A stretch of DNA of 64,000 nt from SZUA-22 sp963751695 (GCA_963751695.1 CAVVVP010000010.1:372001-436000); one strand, 5' to 3'. Shown: positions 47,718-57,573, counted from the first letter of the stretch. Notes: a model not told the origin generated them from the letters alone. A program made the numbers and translations.

Positions 47718-50414
47718 TCAATATCCCATTCCCTTTGATTCTGGTAAGCCTAGTGATATTGGGTGTAAATACCTTCCTCTTTCCTTTTCTGGTTTGTTCT
47801 CTTCTACTTGTATACGGTTTGCTCTTGCATATGGATCGTTACGAACGCCAGTTACTTGCCAGCTGACTTTAACATTAGGTTTATCTGTTCTAATTGAAAA
47901 TTGGTTACTATTTACTTCCTCAGATATTATGGCTTGAGCAAAACTTCCAATTACGGTTAACTGATAACGAAAATCTATATTTAAAGCTTCAAACCAGTCT
48001 GGTAAAATCACATTTGCATTTCCATCTCCGTCTGTAACAACATTTCCGTTGTAGATATTCATCATATCTGGGCTTTCAACAAAAGAATGATATAGGTATT
48101 TGTTTGCCGGGTCCAATGGATGGTCGATCTTGAATGTACCACTTCCTTTACTTAACGTTCCTGTAATCTCGACATCTCCATCAAATTTACCAGCTTTTCC
48201 GCTTGTACTTCTACCATAGATACCATTTCCACTTCCTGTATTAATTCCCGCTACTCCAGAACCACCGCTTGCATTGCTTGCCCCATAAACTCCATCAATA
48301 TTGCTACCCATAGTCGCTACTACATTTGTTCCAACCACATGCAATAAAGCAATTGGAGACGCTATACCAATGCCTACATTTCCATTTTTGAGTATCGTCA
48401 ACGCATTTTTCCTATCTGAACTAGAAGTTCCTATGCCAACTTCTAATAATGGATCAGTCCCTATCCATGATGTTGCCGAGCCTCCACCAATGTTAAATCT
48501 GCCTATAGCAGTCGAAATATATGAATCTGCCCTAGTAAGATATCCCATTGATGTCGAAGAAGTTCCACCTGCAACTGTTGCAGTACCAAAAGCTGTAGCG
48601 TAATCTTGTGCATTATTATTATAACCTAAAGCAACGGCATAATCGCCATATGCCACTGAGTATAGTCCGGTAGCCATAGAATTGGTTCCAAATGCGATTG
48701 TATTTTGACCCATCGCAACGGAATAATTGCCAATATTCCCGTCATCCCATTGCACACCATAAGCATATCCAACTCTGAATGCAGCTTTCTTTGGATACCA
48801 CATCATTCTCGTTCCATTACCCTGCGCAGGAATACTACCACTTTCAAAAGATCCTGTAAATAATGCCCCATTAATTCCCGATACTTCCAAATTCGCATTT
48901 GGGGAATTAGTTCCAATACCCACATTTCCGCCATAAGGATTAAGATTTAAGTCTCCACCAGTTGTCTCATTATAATTTTGTAAACTTAAATCATCTTCAC
49001 TATCATCGTACCATAAATAACTCTTAAAATTATTGCCTTCATAAAACGATAAGAAAGCATCTTCTCCAGCTGGCGCTGAAATGGATAACTGACCTCTTGC
49101 AGAAACCGGTGATCCATTAATATGTAAATGGGTTGCTGGTGAAGTTGTCTTTAGCCCAACATTACCGTTACTAGCAACAAACACACCTTCATTGCCTCCA
49201 TCTCCAGAAAGATAATTCCCGTTTAACTTTATATTTTGTGTTGCAGTATGATTACCCAAATTATCACCAGCTGCTGTTGCTGCAGAAATAGTTATTGTAT
49301 TAGCTTCATCATTAGGGGTAATGGTTACATTACTCCCAGCCACCAAATCCACATTCCCACCATCATTACTTACTCCATCTATACTTGATAATATATTGGC
49401 TGCTATATCTGCTGATGTGATAGTATTATCTGCAATTATTGAGCTGTTAACTGAATTGCTCGCCAGATCAGCGGTGTTTATCTGTTTATCAATTATCATT
49501 GCACTTGTGACAGAGTTAGCTTCTCCAATATTTACATACCTTCCATCTGTGTAAGTTGTATTAAGGGCAACTTCATCAGCTGTTACTGATATTCCATTTC
49601 CACCTACTACATTTAATGCTACATCACCACCACTCCCTCCTCCAGTCAATCCATCTCCAGCCTCTACTGATGTGACATCTCCACCTCCTACTCCATCCGC
49701 AGAAATGGTAATCGTATTTGCTTCATTATCTGGGGTTATTGTGATGTTACTTCCACCTACTAAGTCCACATTACCACCATCATTATCTACTCCATCTATG
49801 CTAGATATTACATTGGTTGCAATATCATCTGATGTTAATGTGTTATCTGCTACTTTTGTACTAGTTATTGCATTATCTACTATACTTGGATTAGGGTAAC
49901 TACCTACCAAATCTCCTCCAGCTTCTCCTCCCGGTGGTATACTTACTGATGGACTTAACTTTTCTTGTGTTATTACTCCGTCTGCAAGCTTTTCTGTTGT
50001 TACTGAGTTATCTTGTAGTTTTACTGTACTTATTGTAGAATCCTCTACAGATTTACTCATCAAACTGTAGAACGATGATGTTAACTCTACTCTTGGTGAT
50101 AATGGTTCACCTCCATCAATACTCATCTCAATCCAATAACCACTCTCAAAATCTAGATCAAGTGGTGTTACACTCCCAAGTATTAAATTAAAGACTCCTC
50201 CAGAAGTTGAAACAGCTTGTGTTTCTTCCCAGAGCATTGTTCCTTCTGTTGCTGAATTATACAACTTGAAGTTTAGTGAATAATCACCATCAGCTACAAC
50301 TGCTCCTTCAGAATCTGTTAACACTCCTTGGAAACTTGTTGTTTGTGGTACTTGGGCAAGTATAATTTGAGTTGTGAAAAACAGAAAGGTAAAAACTATT
50401 TGAAGAGTTTTCAT
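47718..50414 (-). CDS. large repetitive exported surface protein
   Basis: This 898-residue protein has a signal peptide (MKTLQIVFTFLFFTTQIILA) and an N-terminal domain SFQGVLTDSEGAVVADGDYS. Repeats around DNTITSADIA, SSIDGVSNDGGNVDLVAGSN and VTITPNDEANTITIS occur at least twice. A middle resembles trimeric/phage-tail-like heads (MGQNTIAFGTNSMATG, VALGYNNNAQDYATAFG, NGNVGIGIASP). There is no type IX tail of its own. Such proteins may form long surface fibres. It is preceded by one copy of the repeated promoter/leader module. Confidence 0.75.
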   Translation of the reverse strand: MKTLQIVFTFLFFTTQIILAQVPQTTSFQGVLTDSEGAVVADGDYSLNFKLYNSATEGTMLWEETQAVSTSGGVFNLILGSVTPLDLDFESGYWIEMSIDGGEPLSPRVELTSSFYSLMSKSVEDSTISTVKLQDNSVTTEKLADGVITQEKLSPSVSIPPGGEAGGDLVGSYPNPSIVDNAITSTKVADNTLTSDDIATNVISSIDGVDNDGGNVDLVGGSNITITPDNEANTITISADGVGGGDVTSVEAGDGLTGGGSGGDVALNVVGGNGISVTADEVALNTTYTDGRYVNIGEANSVTSAMIIDKQINTADLASNSVNSSIIADNTITSADIAANILSSIDGVSNDGGNVDLVAGSNVTITPNDEANTITISAATAAGDNLGNHTATQNIKLNGNYLSGDGGNEGVFVASNGNVGLKTTSPATHLHINGSPVSARGQLSISAPAGEDAFLSFYEGNNFKSYLWYDDSEDDLSLQNYNETTGGDLNLNPYGGNVGIGTNSPNANLEVSGINGALFTGSFESGSIPAQGNGTRMMWYPKKAAFRVGYAYGVQWDDGNIGNYSVAMGQNTIAFGTNSMATGLYSVAYGDYAVALGYNNNAQDYATAFGTATVAGGTSSTSMGYLTRADSYISTAIGRFNIGGGSATSWIGTDPLLEVGIGTSSSDRKNALTILKNGNVGIGIASPIALLHVVGTNVVATMGSNIDGVYGASNASGGSGVAGINTGSGNGIYGRSTSGKAGKFDGDVEITGTLSKGSGTFKIDHPLDPANKYLYHSFVESPDMMNIYNGNVVTDGDGNANVILPDWFEALNIDFRYQLTVIGSFAQAIISEEVNSNQFSIRTDKPNVKVSWQVTGVRNDPYARANRIQVEENKPEKERGRYLHPISLGLPESKGMGY

Positions 50415-50536
50415 AATTCCTCCTCGAACAACTATTATTAATAAAAATTAGATTTTATAGACTTTGAAGAGAACCCCAACAAAGAACGTAATTCTTATGA
50501 TCTATTAAATCGGATTCTATTTCTTAACAACTAAAG

Positions 50537-50670
50537 CCCTTGGGAAAAGCTCAATAATAGAGGAAGAAAATGTTCGATACAAGAATCAAAACGTTTCCCT
50601 CAAGGAGGATTATAAAGGTAACTTAAGGAAAAAAGGTGATCGTGTCAAATTATTTCGTTTGCTAGTGGCA
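50537..50670 (-). repeat. promoter/leader module, copy A
   Basis: On the minus strand this holds TTGACA, a 17-base spacer and TAAGTT. It continues into a leader with CCTTGAGGGAAAC pairing to GCTTTTCCCAAGG around an inner hairpin (GTTTTGAT with ATCGAAC). Upstream of the -35 is GCCACTAGCAAACG. Copies B and C share these blocks. It lies 123 bases upstream of the large surface protein gene. Confidence 0.7.
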
Positions 50671-50732
50671 ATGAATAGTCTATGATTTAATCAAAAGAGA
50701 CTGTAAGATATTTTGTGTAAATGGGATTTTAG

Positions 50733-50873
50733 TTACTCAATAAAAGGCTTTAACCTTTCTTCAAATATAATAGATAGTTGAGAAAAAATAAATGCCCAAT
50801 TTCTAAGTGGCATAGTCCATTTTTTAGCTATGTCCTTGTAAGCAAGATAAACCAATTTTTCATTAAAATTCAT
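50733..50873 (-). pseudogene. C-terminal remnant of an IS256-family transposase
   Basis: The short frame reads NFNEKLVYLAYKDIAKKW and TMPLRNWAFIFSQLSIIFEE before its stop at 50733, the characteristic C-terminus of Mutator/IS256 transposases. Nothing of the catalytic domain remains upstream, where a stop follows at once. Confidence 0.7.
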
Positions 50874-50887
50874 TCTTAATTGTTTAT

Positions 50888-50935
50888 CTATTTAATCAGA
50901 ACCATCTTCTTAACACTCTGAAATTCTTTTTTAGT
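50888..50935 (-). pseudogene. remnant of a type IX sorting-domain gene tail
   Basis: Fifteen codons and a stop read TKKEFQSVKKMVLIK, nearly the same as the end of the secreted protein at 51240 (RKEFQSVKKMVLIK). The DNA is similar too. It is a leftover 3' end of a deleted or rearranged sibling gene. Confidence 0.65.
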
Positions 50936-50972
50936 TCTCCTATTCTAATCCAGTTTAGTTTTTATCAGTGAT

Positions 50973-51224
50973 TTATTCTTTAGACTTAACAGAATCAATC
51001 CAATCTTCAAATGTTTCTCCTTCATCAGGAGATATTTTTATTTCAAGTTCACCCCAATCATTACCACAATCATTACAATGACATGTTGGTTCCCCACCAC
51101 TGATACAACAACCACCTAAAATTACTTTACCTTCATCCATTTCCTTGTGTAGTTTTTCATTATAATCTGGATAACCGTATTGATAGCTACTAATATTTTG
51201 TGAATCACATTTTGGACATTTCAT
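50973..51224 (-). CDS. small zinc-ribbon-like protein
   Basis: The 83-residue protein has CPKC at 3-6, a central GGCCISGGEPTCHCNDCGNDW with several Cys/His pairs, and an acidic tail. Two zinc-binding knuckles are likely. It follows the secreted protein gene by 15 bases. Role unknown; perhaps a small nucleic-acid-binding protein. Confidence 0.6.
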   Translation of the reverse strand: MKCPKCDSQNISSYQYGYPDYNEKLHKEMDEGKVILGGCCISGGEPTCHCNDCGNDWGELEIKISPDEGETFEDWIDSVKSKE

Positions 51225-51239
51225 TTTTATGCAAACCGC

Positions 51240-52898
51240 TTATTTAATCAAAACCATTTTCTTAACTGATTGAAATTCCTTTCTAGTCTCCAATGATGTA
51301 GCACTTATTCTATAAAGATAAATTCCACTTGACAAATTACTAGCATCAAATTGTAGATTATGATATCCAGCACTTTGTATCCCATTATGCAGTACCTTAA
51401 ACTCCTCACCAAGAAGATTGTAGATATCAATCCTTATTTGACTCTCAGTAGGTAATCCATATTTAATGGTTGTAGTTGGATTAAATGGATTAGGATAATT
51501 TTGATATAATTCATATCCCTTGGGTAACCAATTTTTTGATCGATCAATCTTTGTGATAACCTCTCCAATATTGCCGTTGCTGCTTACTTGTTTAGCCCAA
51601 GAACCATATAATCCTTCTATCCAAACCTTTATAAATCCCCCTCTAGTATCCATCACGAAAGAGTCATAGTCAGCTTGTCTCAAAGTAAGGGTAACTCCAG
51701 CACTATCCCAAAGACGATTACCTTCTTTTGTCATTTTCTGAACATAATTACCAGTAATGCATAGATAATCGTCCTCACTGGGAAACATTCTGCTACCGAA
51801 TGTGCTGTCGATTGGTTCAATCCCTCTATATGGTAAAAGCTTTTCTCCACTTGAATTAATAACTTGGTAGTAACTACTATACTCAAAGTAGGGTCTTTGT
51901 CTGTGGTTTCTCCAATAAATTGAGGTTGAGGAATCAGAGTTGAAATACACATCAATTATGCTAGATCGTTCACCCAACGAATCTCCTATTGAAATATACT
52001 CTTCCCAATTATAGTTGCCCTCGTCATCAAACCTTTCCATGTAATAACTACTATCCCAAGTAAATGCAGCCAAATCACCCAATGGACTACTGAAAATCTC
52101 TTTAGGCTTTTGGGGAAATCTAGATGATTGTTCCCAAATTATATTGGCACTTCTATCAATGTTTATGTATTGAAAATTGAATAGGTCTGAGGTGGATATT
52201 GTATATAAACCACCATTCCCATTAGTAACTATCTGGTGCCACCACTTATGGTCATAGTTATGAATATCACCTCTATAAAGGACTAAGCCCGTATCTGGCC
52301 ATGATCTTTCACCCTTTGAGTTGATATGCTGGATTGCTCTATACCCATCATTAAATACATCATCCCAATTATAGTCTGCTAACCATGAAACAAACACTCC
52401 ACCACTATCATCTTTACATACCTCAAAGTGGAACTGATCGGTAGAGTCGTCTGCAACTAAGATTCCGTCCTCCCACATTTGATAGCCATTTTTATCTACT
52501 CGTTGTAATCTAATATTATAGTTATATCGGAAAGTAATTCCCTCTCTATCAATATAATCTAGATCACCAATTACAGCAATTACACCCCCCTCACCATCTT
52601 CAATTAATTCTAATTGATTTTGCCAATCTCCTATACCTAATTTGATAGGATTATTCCATTCTGTATAACCATATTTATCAAGTTTGAATAGGTATGAATA
52701 AAATCCCAATATTGTATCGATAGGTGCTTGTGGATAGTCTATCGCGAAGTAGACTCCACCATCACCGTCTGAAGCTGCGGCGAGTGGTAATCTGCTCCAG
52801 TCTGTAAGTTGTAAATCATCCTTGAAATGAGTTCCCCATTGAGCAATATCATTAGCCGTAAGAAGGATTGATAAAATTAATATTAATGTTATTTTCAT
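51240..52898 (-). CDS. type IX-secreted protein with propeller-like repeats
   Basis: The 552-residue protein has a signal peptide (MKITLILILSILLTAN) and repeated units containing DGDGGVYFAI, DGEGGVIAVIG, DSGGVFVSW and NGNGGLYTIS spaced about 60 residues, suggesting a beta-propeller. A C-terminal sorting domain (YELYQNYPNPFNPTTTIKYG) ends SVKKMVLIK. Such proteins are shown on the surface or released through type IX secretion. It follows a strong hairpin after the M6 protease gene. Confidence 0.78.
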   Translation of the reverse strand: MKITLILILSILLTANDIAQWGTHFKDDLQLTDWSRLPLAAASDGDGGVYFAIDYPQAPIDTILGFYSYLFKLDKYGYTEWNNPIKLGIGDWQNQLELIEDGEGGVIAVIGDLDYIDREGITFRYNYNIRLQRVDKNGYQMWEDGILVADDSTDQFHFEVCKDDSGGVFVSWLADYNWDDVFNDGYRAIQHINSKGERSWPDTGLVLYRGDIHNYDHKWWHQIVTNGNGGLYTISTSDLFNFQYINIDRSANIIWEQSSRFPQKPKEIFSSPLGDLAAFTWDSSYYMERFDDEGNYNWEEYISIGDSLGERSSIIDVYFNSDSSTSIYWRNHRQRPYFEYSSYYQVINSSGEKLLPYRGIEPIDSTFGSRMFPSEDDYLCITGNYVQKMTKEGNRLWDSAGVTLTLRQADYDSFVMDTRGGFIKVWIEGLYGSWAKQVSSNGNIGEVITKIDRSKNWLPKGYELYQNYPNPFNPTTTIKYGLPTESQIRIDIYNLLGEEFKVLHNGIQSAGYHNLQFDASNLSSGIYLYRISATSLETRKEFQSVKKMVLIK

Positions 52899-52920
52899 AA
52901 TTAAAACCTAGTTAATAATT

Positions 52921-52951
52921 TTGGAGTTTTCCCTAATAGGGAAAACTCCAA
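52921..52951. terminator. strong inverted repeat downstream of the M6 protease gene
   Basis: Perfect 13-bp arms TTGGAGTTTTCCC / GGGAAAACTCCAA with a five-base loop lie five bases past the protease stop. The T-run on the minus strand is poor, so it may end transcription weakly or protect the mRNA 3' end. Confidence 0.65.
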
Positions 52952-52955
52952 ACAA

Positions 52956-55100
52956 TTATTTTGCCAAAACCATTTTTCTTGATGATTGATAGTTATTTGA
53001 ATGCAACTTATAAATATATATTCCACTTGGCAAATGACTGGCATCAAACTGAATGGAGTAACTTCCAGCAGATTGACTCCCTTTTACAAGTTCATGAACC
53101 TTCTGACCTAGCGAATTGTATATGAATAACTCAACATAATCATTATTGGGTAGATCGTAATTGATCACTGTCGTAGGATTAAATGGGTTAGGGTAATTCG
53201 CTTCAAGAGCATACTCATTCGGGATATTTTCTAATATTTTTTCGCCCTTTTTGTTTATAAGTCTTGCCTCAATCATTTCTTCATCACTATATGCTGATTC
53301 ATTGTCATTAATATCTACTGCTGTAATTTTGTAATAAAAATCCTCTCCATGACTGTAAGAAGTAGTTACCAAAGAATCTTTATAAAATTCATCTTCAGTT
53401 GTTGCTATGTGAGTCCATGGTGTAACTGGGTAGTCAATTTTTCTATAAACTTTGTATTCATCAAAATCAAGTTCTGTATTTGCATCCCACTCCAAATAAG
53501 GGTGTTCATCAGTGCTTTCCGTTAATGAAAAATTTGAAGGAGTAGCGGGAGGTAAATCTGTAACATCCACTGTAGCATATCCAGTATATAGTATCCCTAT
53601 CCAATCTATATCCTCTATAGCGATACTCGAAGAAGTGCCATTACGCAATTTTGAAGATGGGGTTGAAGAGTCATCAAAATCCTGTGTCCCGGTCATCGGA
53701 TATGGGAATCTGTTGTTTTCATCTTGAGTCCCAGAATTATTATTTGCCCATTCAAGTTCAACCCAGTCATATTGATCATCTGGATCGAAATGCCATAATA
53801 AAACACCGGCAACTTTATTGGAGCCATTTTGTTCTGGAGTATATTGATCAAATCCTGCACCTCTTCTTACTTCAAGAATAAAATATTCATCGTAAGCAGG
53901 TATTGCCACTTTATAGAAATTCGGAGTAGGGGAACTATAGGTGATTGATTGAGATGTTACATTGGGAGTAATTGTGGTGGGTGTAATCCAATCATATTCA
54001 ATTCTATAAATTGGTGCAAACGGTGCAGGACAAGAGCCTTTGAATGACGGTCCATTATGTGTCCCTACACTCATTAGAGAATAACGAAGTGGATCGATAT
54101 CAGTATCACCTTCATATTCATCATGAGCTCCTAGTCCAGCATGCGCGAATTCATGAGCGTGAACACCGATGTGATTGAACTCACTCGATTTCATTTCTCC
54201 TACCGTATATAAATTGAGTCTGGCTTTTGGACTAAGATTTCCACTTGTTATTTGCTCTCCGGCTACCACAAAGCACACAACATCATAGGAGGACATTTCA
54301 GTAGATCCATATTCCGATACTGCTCCCTTATATAATGTGTCCATAAATCTATAGCTTGTCATATTATTGTAATAGGAAACTTCTTCCCTCATAATTAACC
54401 ATTCAGGAAGATTTGTATTATTTGTATCAGCTGGATTAACGATTATAGCTTGCGAGTTTTTACCTGTAATTTCATAATCACCTACAGACATTTCATCGTA
54501 ATAATCTCTTAAGGAACCAAAGACTTCATCACCATCAGGATGAGGAGTATATGTTATGTTGCCACTTTTATCTTTCGTGCTAAGGTAGCTACCATCTGAA
54601 AAAACCATGTCATCAAAATCACTTTTATAATATCCCACACCACTATGTGCACTTGTGTTTCTTCTACTAGTTGGAAAGTCAATTAGCACAACTCCGAGTT
54701 TAACAGTAGTCGAAGCAGATTTTAGACTCTTAACTTGATTAAATTTTTGAGTTCGCTCACTAGCGATTGTAAATTTTTTAATTCTGCTATTCTACTGCTT
54801 GATCTCTCTAAGTTTAATGAACTACTAGGGCCTTTATCGATACCTACTTTCTTTCCTGATGACGTGTATTCTCCTCTTTTATCAAGAGTTGCATAATAAT
54901 ACCACCCATCTGGTGAAGGGTAAATTGTATATCCATCTTTTGTCTGCATTTTGTGAAAGTATTCATCACCCCAATACCGTGCTGTAAATTCAGTCCTATC
55001 TGGTTGTTTCCATTTTTTGTAATCGGTATCGTCATAACTACCAAATAGAATGTTGCATGATAATAACAAAGACAATAATAAAAAAGAGAAGTTTCTTCAT
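52956..55100 (-). CDS. M6-family metalloprotease with type IX tail, frameshifted
   Basis: The start at ATG 55100 gives MKKLLFFIIVFVIIM. A frame change near 55.05 kb leads to NILFGSYDDTDYKKWKQPDR and EFTARYWGDEYFHKMQTKDG, the M6 propeptide signature. A second change near 54.73 kb leads to SASTTVKLGVVLIDFPTSRR and the intact catalytic domain with zinc motif HEFAHAGLGAHDEYEG. A fibronectin-like domain and sorting tail (EANYPNPFNPTTVINYDL, ending SSRKMVLAK) complete it, about 715 residues in all. Unlike the core genes it is dispensable, so real decay is possible, though the error pattern is the same. Confidence 0.82.
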
Positions 55101-55179
55101 TTTCTGACTCCATAATAATAAAAGAAAAATCGTTGGAGAGAAACCTAAAGAAGAAACAGCAGAATTAAATCAGTAATAA

Positions 55180-55288
55180 TACGTAGGAAGTAAAAATAGT
55201 TGTAAATGTTGTGATTATAGTCTGTATTAGAACTATTTTGTTGAAAATAATTTGAATGGCTACTAAAAAACGTACGTATTATTACGTA
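55180..55288. promoter_or_regulatory. cluster of three TACGTA boxes upstream of the M6 protease and fic
   Basis: Palindromic TACGTA occurs at 55180, 55273 and 55283 in the 413-base gap between the divergent protease and fic genes. The first box lies 80 bases and the last about 183 bases before the protease start, the same layout as two boxes upstream of the LuxR-type regulator. I see the boxes; binding is inference. The rest of the gap, AT-rich from 55370 to 55500, shows no other feature. Confidence 0.5.
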
Positions 55289-55519
55289 TAAATACTAGGT
55301 TATGAGTACCATTCTCTGCTTAGTATTATAGATATAGTAACTATTTTGTAAACGAGGTGAGTTAATCTTTTCTACATGATTGTTTATTTATTCATAGATT
55401 TTTTAATAATCCATTTTGCAACGTTAAGTAATTTAATTATAGAATTTTATAATTAAATAATATCTGTTTTATTTAATTATAAATATTTATATTTAAATAG
55501 GAAAAATGAGCAAGTGATC

Positions 55520-56665
55520 ATGAAATTAGAAAATTATCAAAGCGGCAAGTTTTTAAGACAATCTCATTCCATGAGTTTTTCTCCTTCAAAAATTGATGTA
55601 GTATGGACTTGGGAGGATAACAAGATAAACTCCCTTCTGTCTGAAGCCAATATAAAAATTGGCACTCTTGAAGCATTCTCATTAAGGATTCCAGAGATTG
55701 ATACATTTATTGAAATGAATGTCGCAAAAGAGGCAACAACATCCAGTAAGATTGAAGGAACAAGAACTGAGATCGATGAGGTGATGAAAAGCAGTGATAA
55801 TATCCGGCCGGAGAGAAGAGATGATTGGCAAGAAGTCCAAAACTATATTAAAGCGATGAACTTTTCCATCGATAAACTAACCACACTTCCCTTATCATCA
55901 AGATTATTAAGACAAGCGCACAAGATTCTGATGAGTGGGGCAAGAGGTCAACACAGAGCACCCGGAAAATTTAGAGAGAGTCAAAACTGGATAGGCGGTT
56001 CAACAATAAATGATGCCGTTTATGTTCCACCAGTTCATTCAGAAATAAATGATCTGATGAGTGATCTTGAAAAGTTTCTTCATAATGAGACAACTGATAT
56101 TCCGGTACTAATTAAGATTGCTGTTGCTCACTATCAATTTGAGGCTATTCACCCATTCTTAGATGGCAATGGCAGAATTGGAAGGCTGCTTATCACTCTT
56201 TATCTGGTTCACTCTGGGATGCTGTCAAAACCATCACTCTACATTTCTGAATATTTTGAGAAACATAGACAGCTTTATTATGATAATCTAAACAATGTAA
56301 GATTGAACAATGATATGATCCAGTGGATCAAGTTCTTCCTTGTTGGAATTATTGAAACCAGCAACAAAGGAATCGAGACATTTGATGCCATATTATCTCT
56401 TGATAAGAATATCCGTGAGGCAAGACTGCCAAAGCTTAAGCGAAGAAAGAATATCGATGAATCATTTCTAAAGTTATTATATAAAAAACCGCTGATTACT
56501 TCTAAGGAGATCCAGAGAGAGTTAGGTGTATCCTTACCAACTATCCATTCCCTACTGACAGATTTTGAAGATCTTGGTATTCTAAAAGAGTTAACTGGCT
56601 ACAAAAGGAATAGAGAGTTTGAGTTTACCGAATATCTTGATTTATTCAGAGATAAAAGATCATAA
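55520..56665 (+). CDS. Fic-family adenylyltransferase with C-terminal winged helix
   Basis: Start ATG 55520 is used. The active site is complete, HPFLDGNGRIGR at about 211-222, which transfers AMP (or another nucleotide) to protein hydroxyls. An inhibitory helix motif TSSKIEG, matching the (S/T)xxxE(G/N) rule, lies about 135 residues earlier, so it is class II and self-inhibited. The last 70 residues (TSKEIQRELGVSLPTIHSLL) look like a winged helix-turn-helix. No antitoxin-like neighbour is seen. It is the only plus-strand gene of the island. Confidence 0.9.
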   Translation: MKLENYQSGKFLRQSHSMSFSPSKIDVVWTWEDNKINSLLSEANIKIGTLEAFSLRIPEIDTFIEMNVAKEATTSSKIEGTRTEIDEVMKSSDNIRPERRDDWQEVQNYIKAMNFSIDKLTTLPLSSRLLRQAHKILMSGARGQHRAPGKFRESQNWIGGSTINDAVYVPPVHSEINDLMSDLEKFLHNETTDIPVLIKIAVAHYQFEAIHPFLDGNGRIGRLLITLYLVHSGMLSKPSLYISEYFEKHRQLYYDNLNNVRLNNDMIQWIKFFLVGIIETSNKGIETFDAILSLDKNIREARLPKLKRRKNIDESFLKLLYKKPLITSKEIQRELGVSLPTIHSLLTDFEDLGILKELTGYKRNREFEFTEYLDLFRDKRS

Positions 56666-56688
56666 GGATAAGCAACGGATTTGATGCT

Positions 56689-57381
56689 CTAATCCTTTCT
56701 GTGAAGTGCTGAATATTCAGCAGCAAAATTCAATAATCCCGCCAATGAATTCAGATGGAATTTCTTTATTATTTTATGTCTATGGGTATCAACAGTTCTG
56801 GGAGATATTTTTAATAATGCTGCAATTTCACTTGTTGAATAATCTTTAGCAACCAACAGCAGTATCTCCTCTTCCCTTCTTGTTAAAATTTTACTTTCAC
56901 CTTTGGGACTTTGAATGATTGGCTTTTGAAATCTATTTGTTGCTTCATAGAAATGATTATACGTTTTACCTAGAAAATATTCTTTTCCATTCATTACTTC
57001 TTCTATTGCATGAAATAAATCTTCTACATCCCCATTTTTACTTATTAATCCTTGTCCACCAGCTTTGAAGCAAGTATAAATCATTTTTTCAGTAGTATCT
57101 TCTGAAAGAAATATTATCCTAACTTCCCTATCGCTCTTTCTTATCTCCTTTACCGCCGATATACCTCCTTTTTTTGGTAATGAAGGATCAGTTATTATTA
57201 GGTCCGGCATGCTTTGTTCATGTTTTCGTATAGGTTCATTTCCATCCTCTGCATAAGAAATTATTGTGAACTTAGAATTTTCATTCAGCAGCTTTTCTAA
57301 CCCAGTTCTAATTAGAGCATATTGATATCCCAATAGTATTCTGAAATACTTTTCTTCCTCTGCATTTTCTCTCTTTTTCAT
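56689..57381 (-). CDS. LuxR/NarL-type response regulator with degenerate acidic pocket
   Basis: The 230-residue protein has a receiver-like domain (about 13-135) and a LuxR helix-turn-helix (about 167-225, LTRREEEILLLVAKDYSTSE, SPRTVDTHRHKIIKKF). The phospho-acceptor D65 (IITDPSLPKKGG) and K115 are present. The usual Asp pair after the first strand is G18-Y19 (ILLGYQYALIRTG), so normal magnesium-dependent phosphorylation is doubtful. No histidine kinase is encoded nearby. It points toward fic. TACGTA boxes lie 73 and 187 bases upstream. Confidence 0.85.
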   Translation of the reverse strand: MKKRENAEEEKYFRILLGYQYALIRTGLEKLLNENSKFTIISYAEDGNEPIRKHEQSMPDLIITDPSLPKKGGISAVKEIRKSDREVRIIFLSEDTTEKMIYTCFKAGGQGLISKNGDVEDLFHAIEEVMNGKEYFLGKTYNHFYEATNRFQKPIIQSPKGESKILTRREEEILLLVAKDYSTSEIAALLKISPRTVDTHRHKIIKKFHLNSLAGLLNFAAEYSALHRKD

Positions 57382-57453
57382 GAGTTTTCCATATTCAAGT
57401 TTATCTTTTATTGGAAATATAGCTGAGGATGTTGGAAAATGAATCGGTAGTAC

Positions 57454-57573
57454 TACGTATAGTTATGAGTTAATTTTACAAATGCTTAAAATTTAAAGTA
57501 TTCACCACTTTTTTGTCTAAATATTGAATAATATTGATCTATCATGGCGATTGTATCTCCGTAATACTACGTA
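57454..57573. promoter_or_regulatory. two TACGTA boxes upstream of the LuxR-type regulator
   Basis: ACTACGTAT at 57453 and ACTACGTAG at 57567. The first is followed by GTTATGAGT, a string also found after the third box near fic (55299-55307). Autoregulation is a reasonable inference. Confidence 0.5.

Noticed and set aside
48301..49899. Long opposite-strand frames within the large surface protein gene
   Set aside because: They mirror its repetitive codons and lack ribosome sites; shadows of the real gene.
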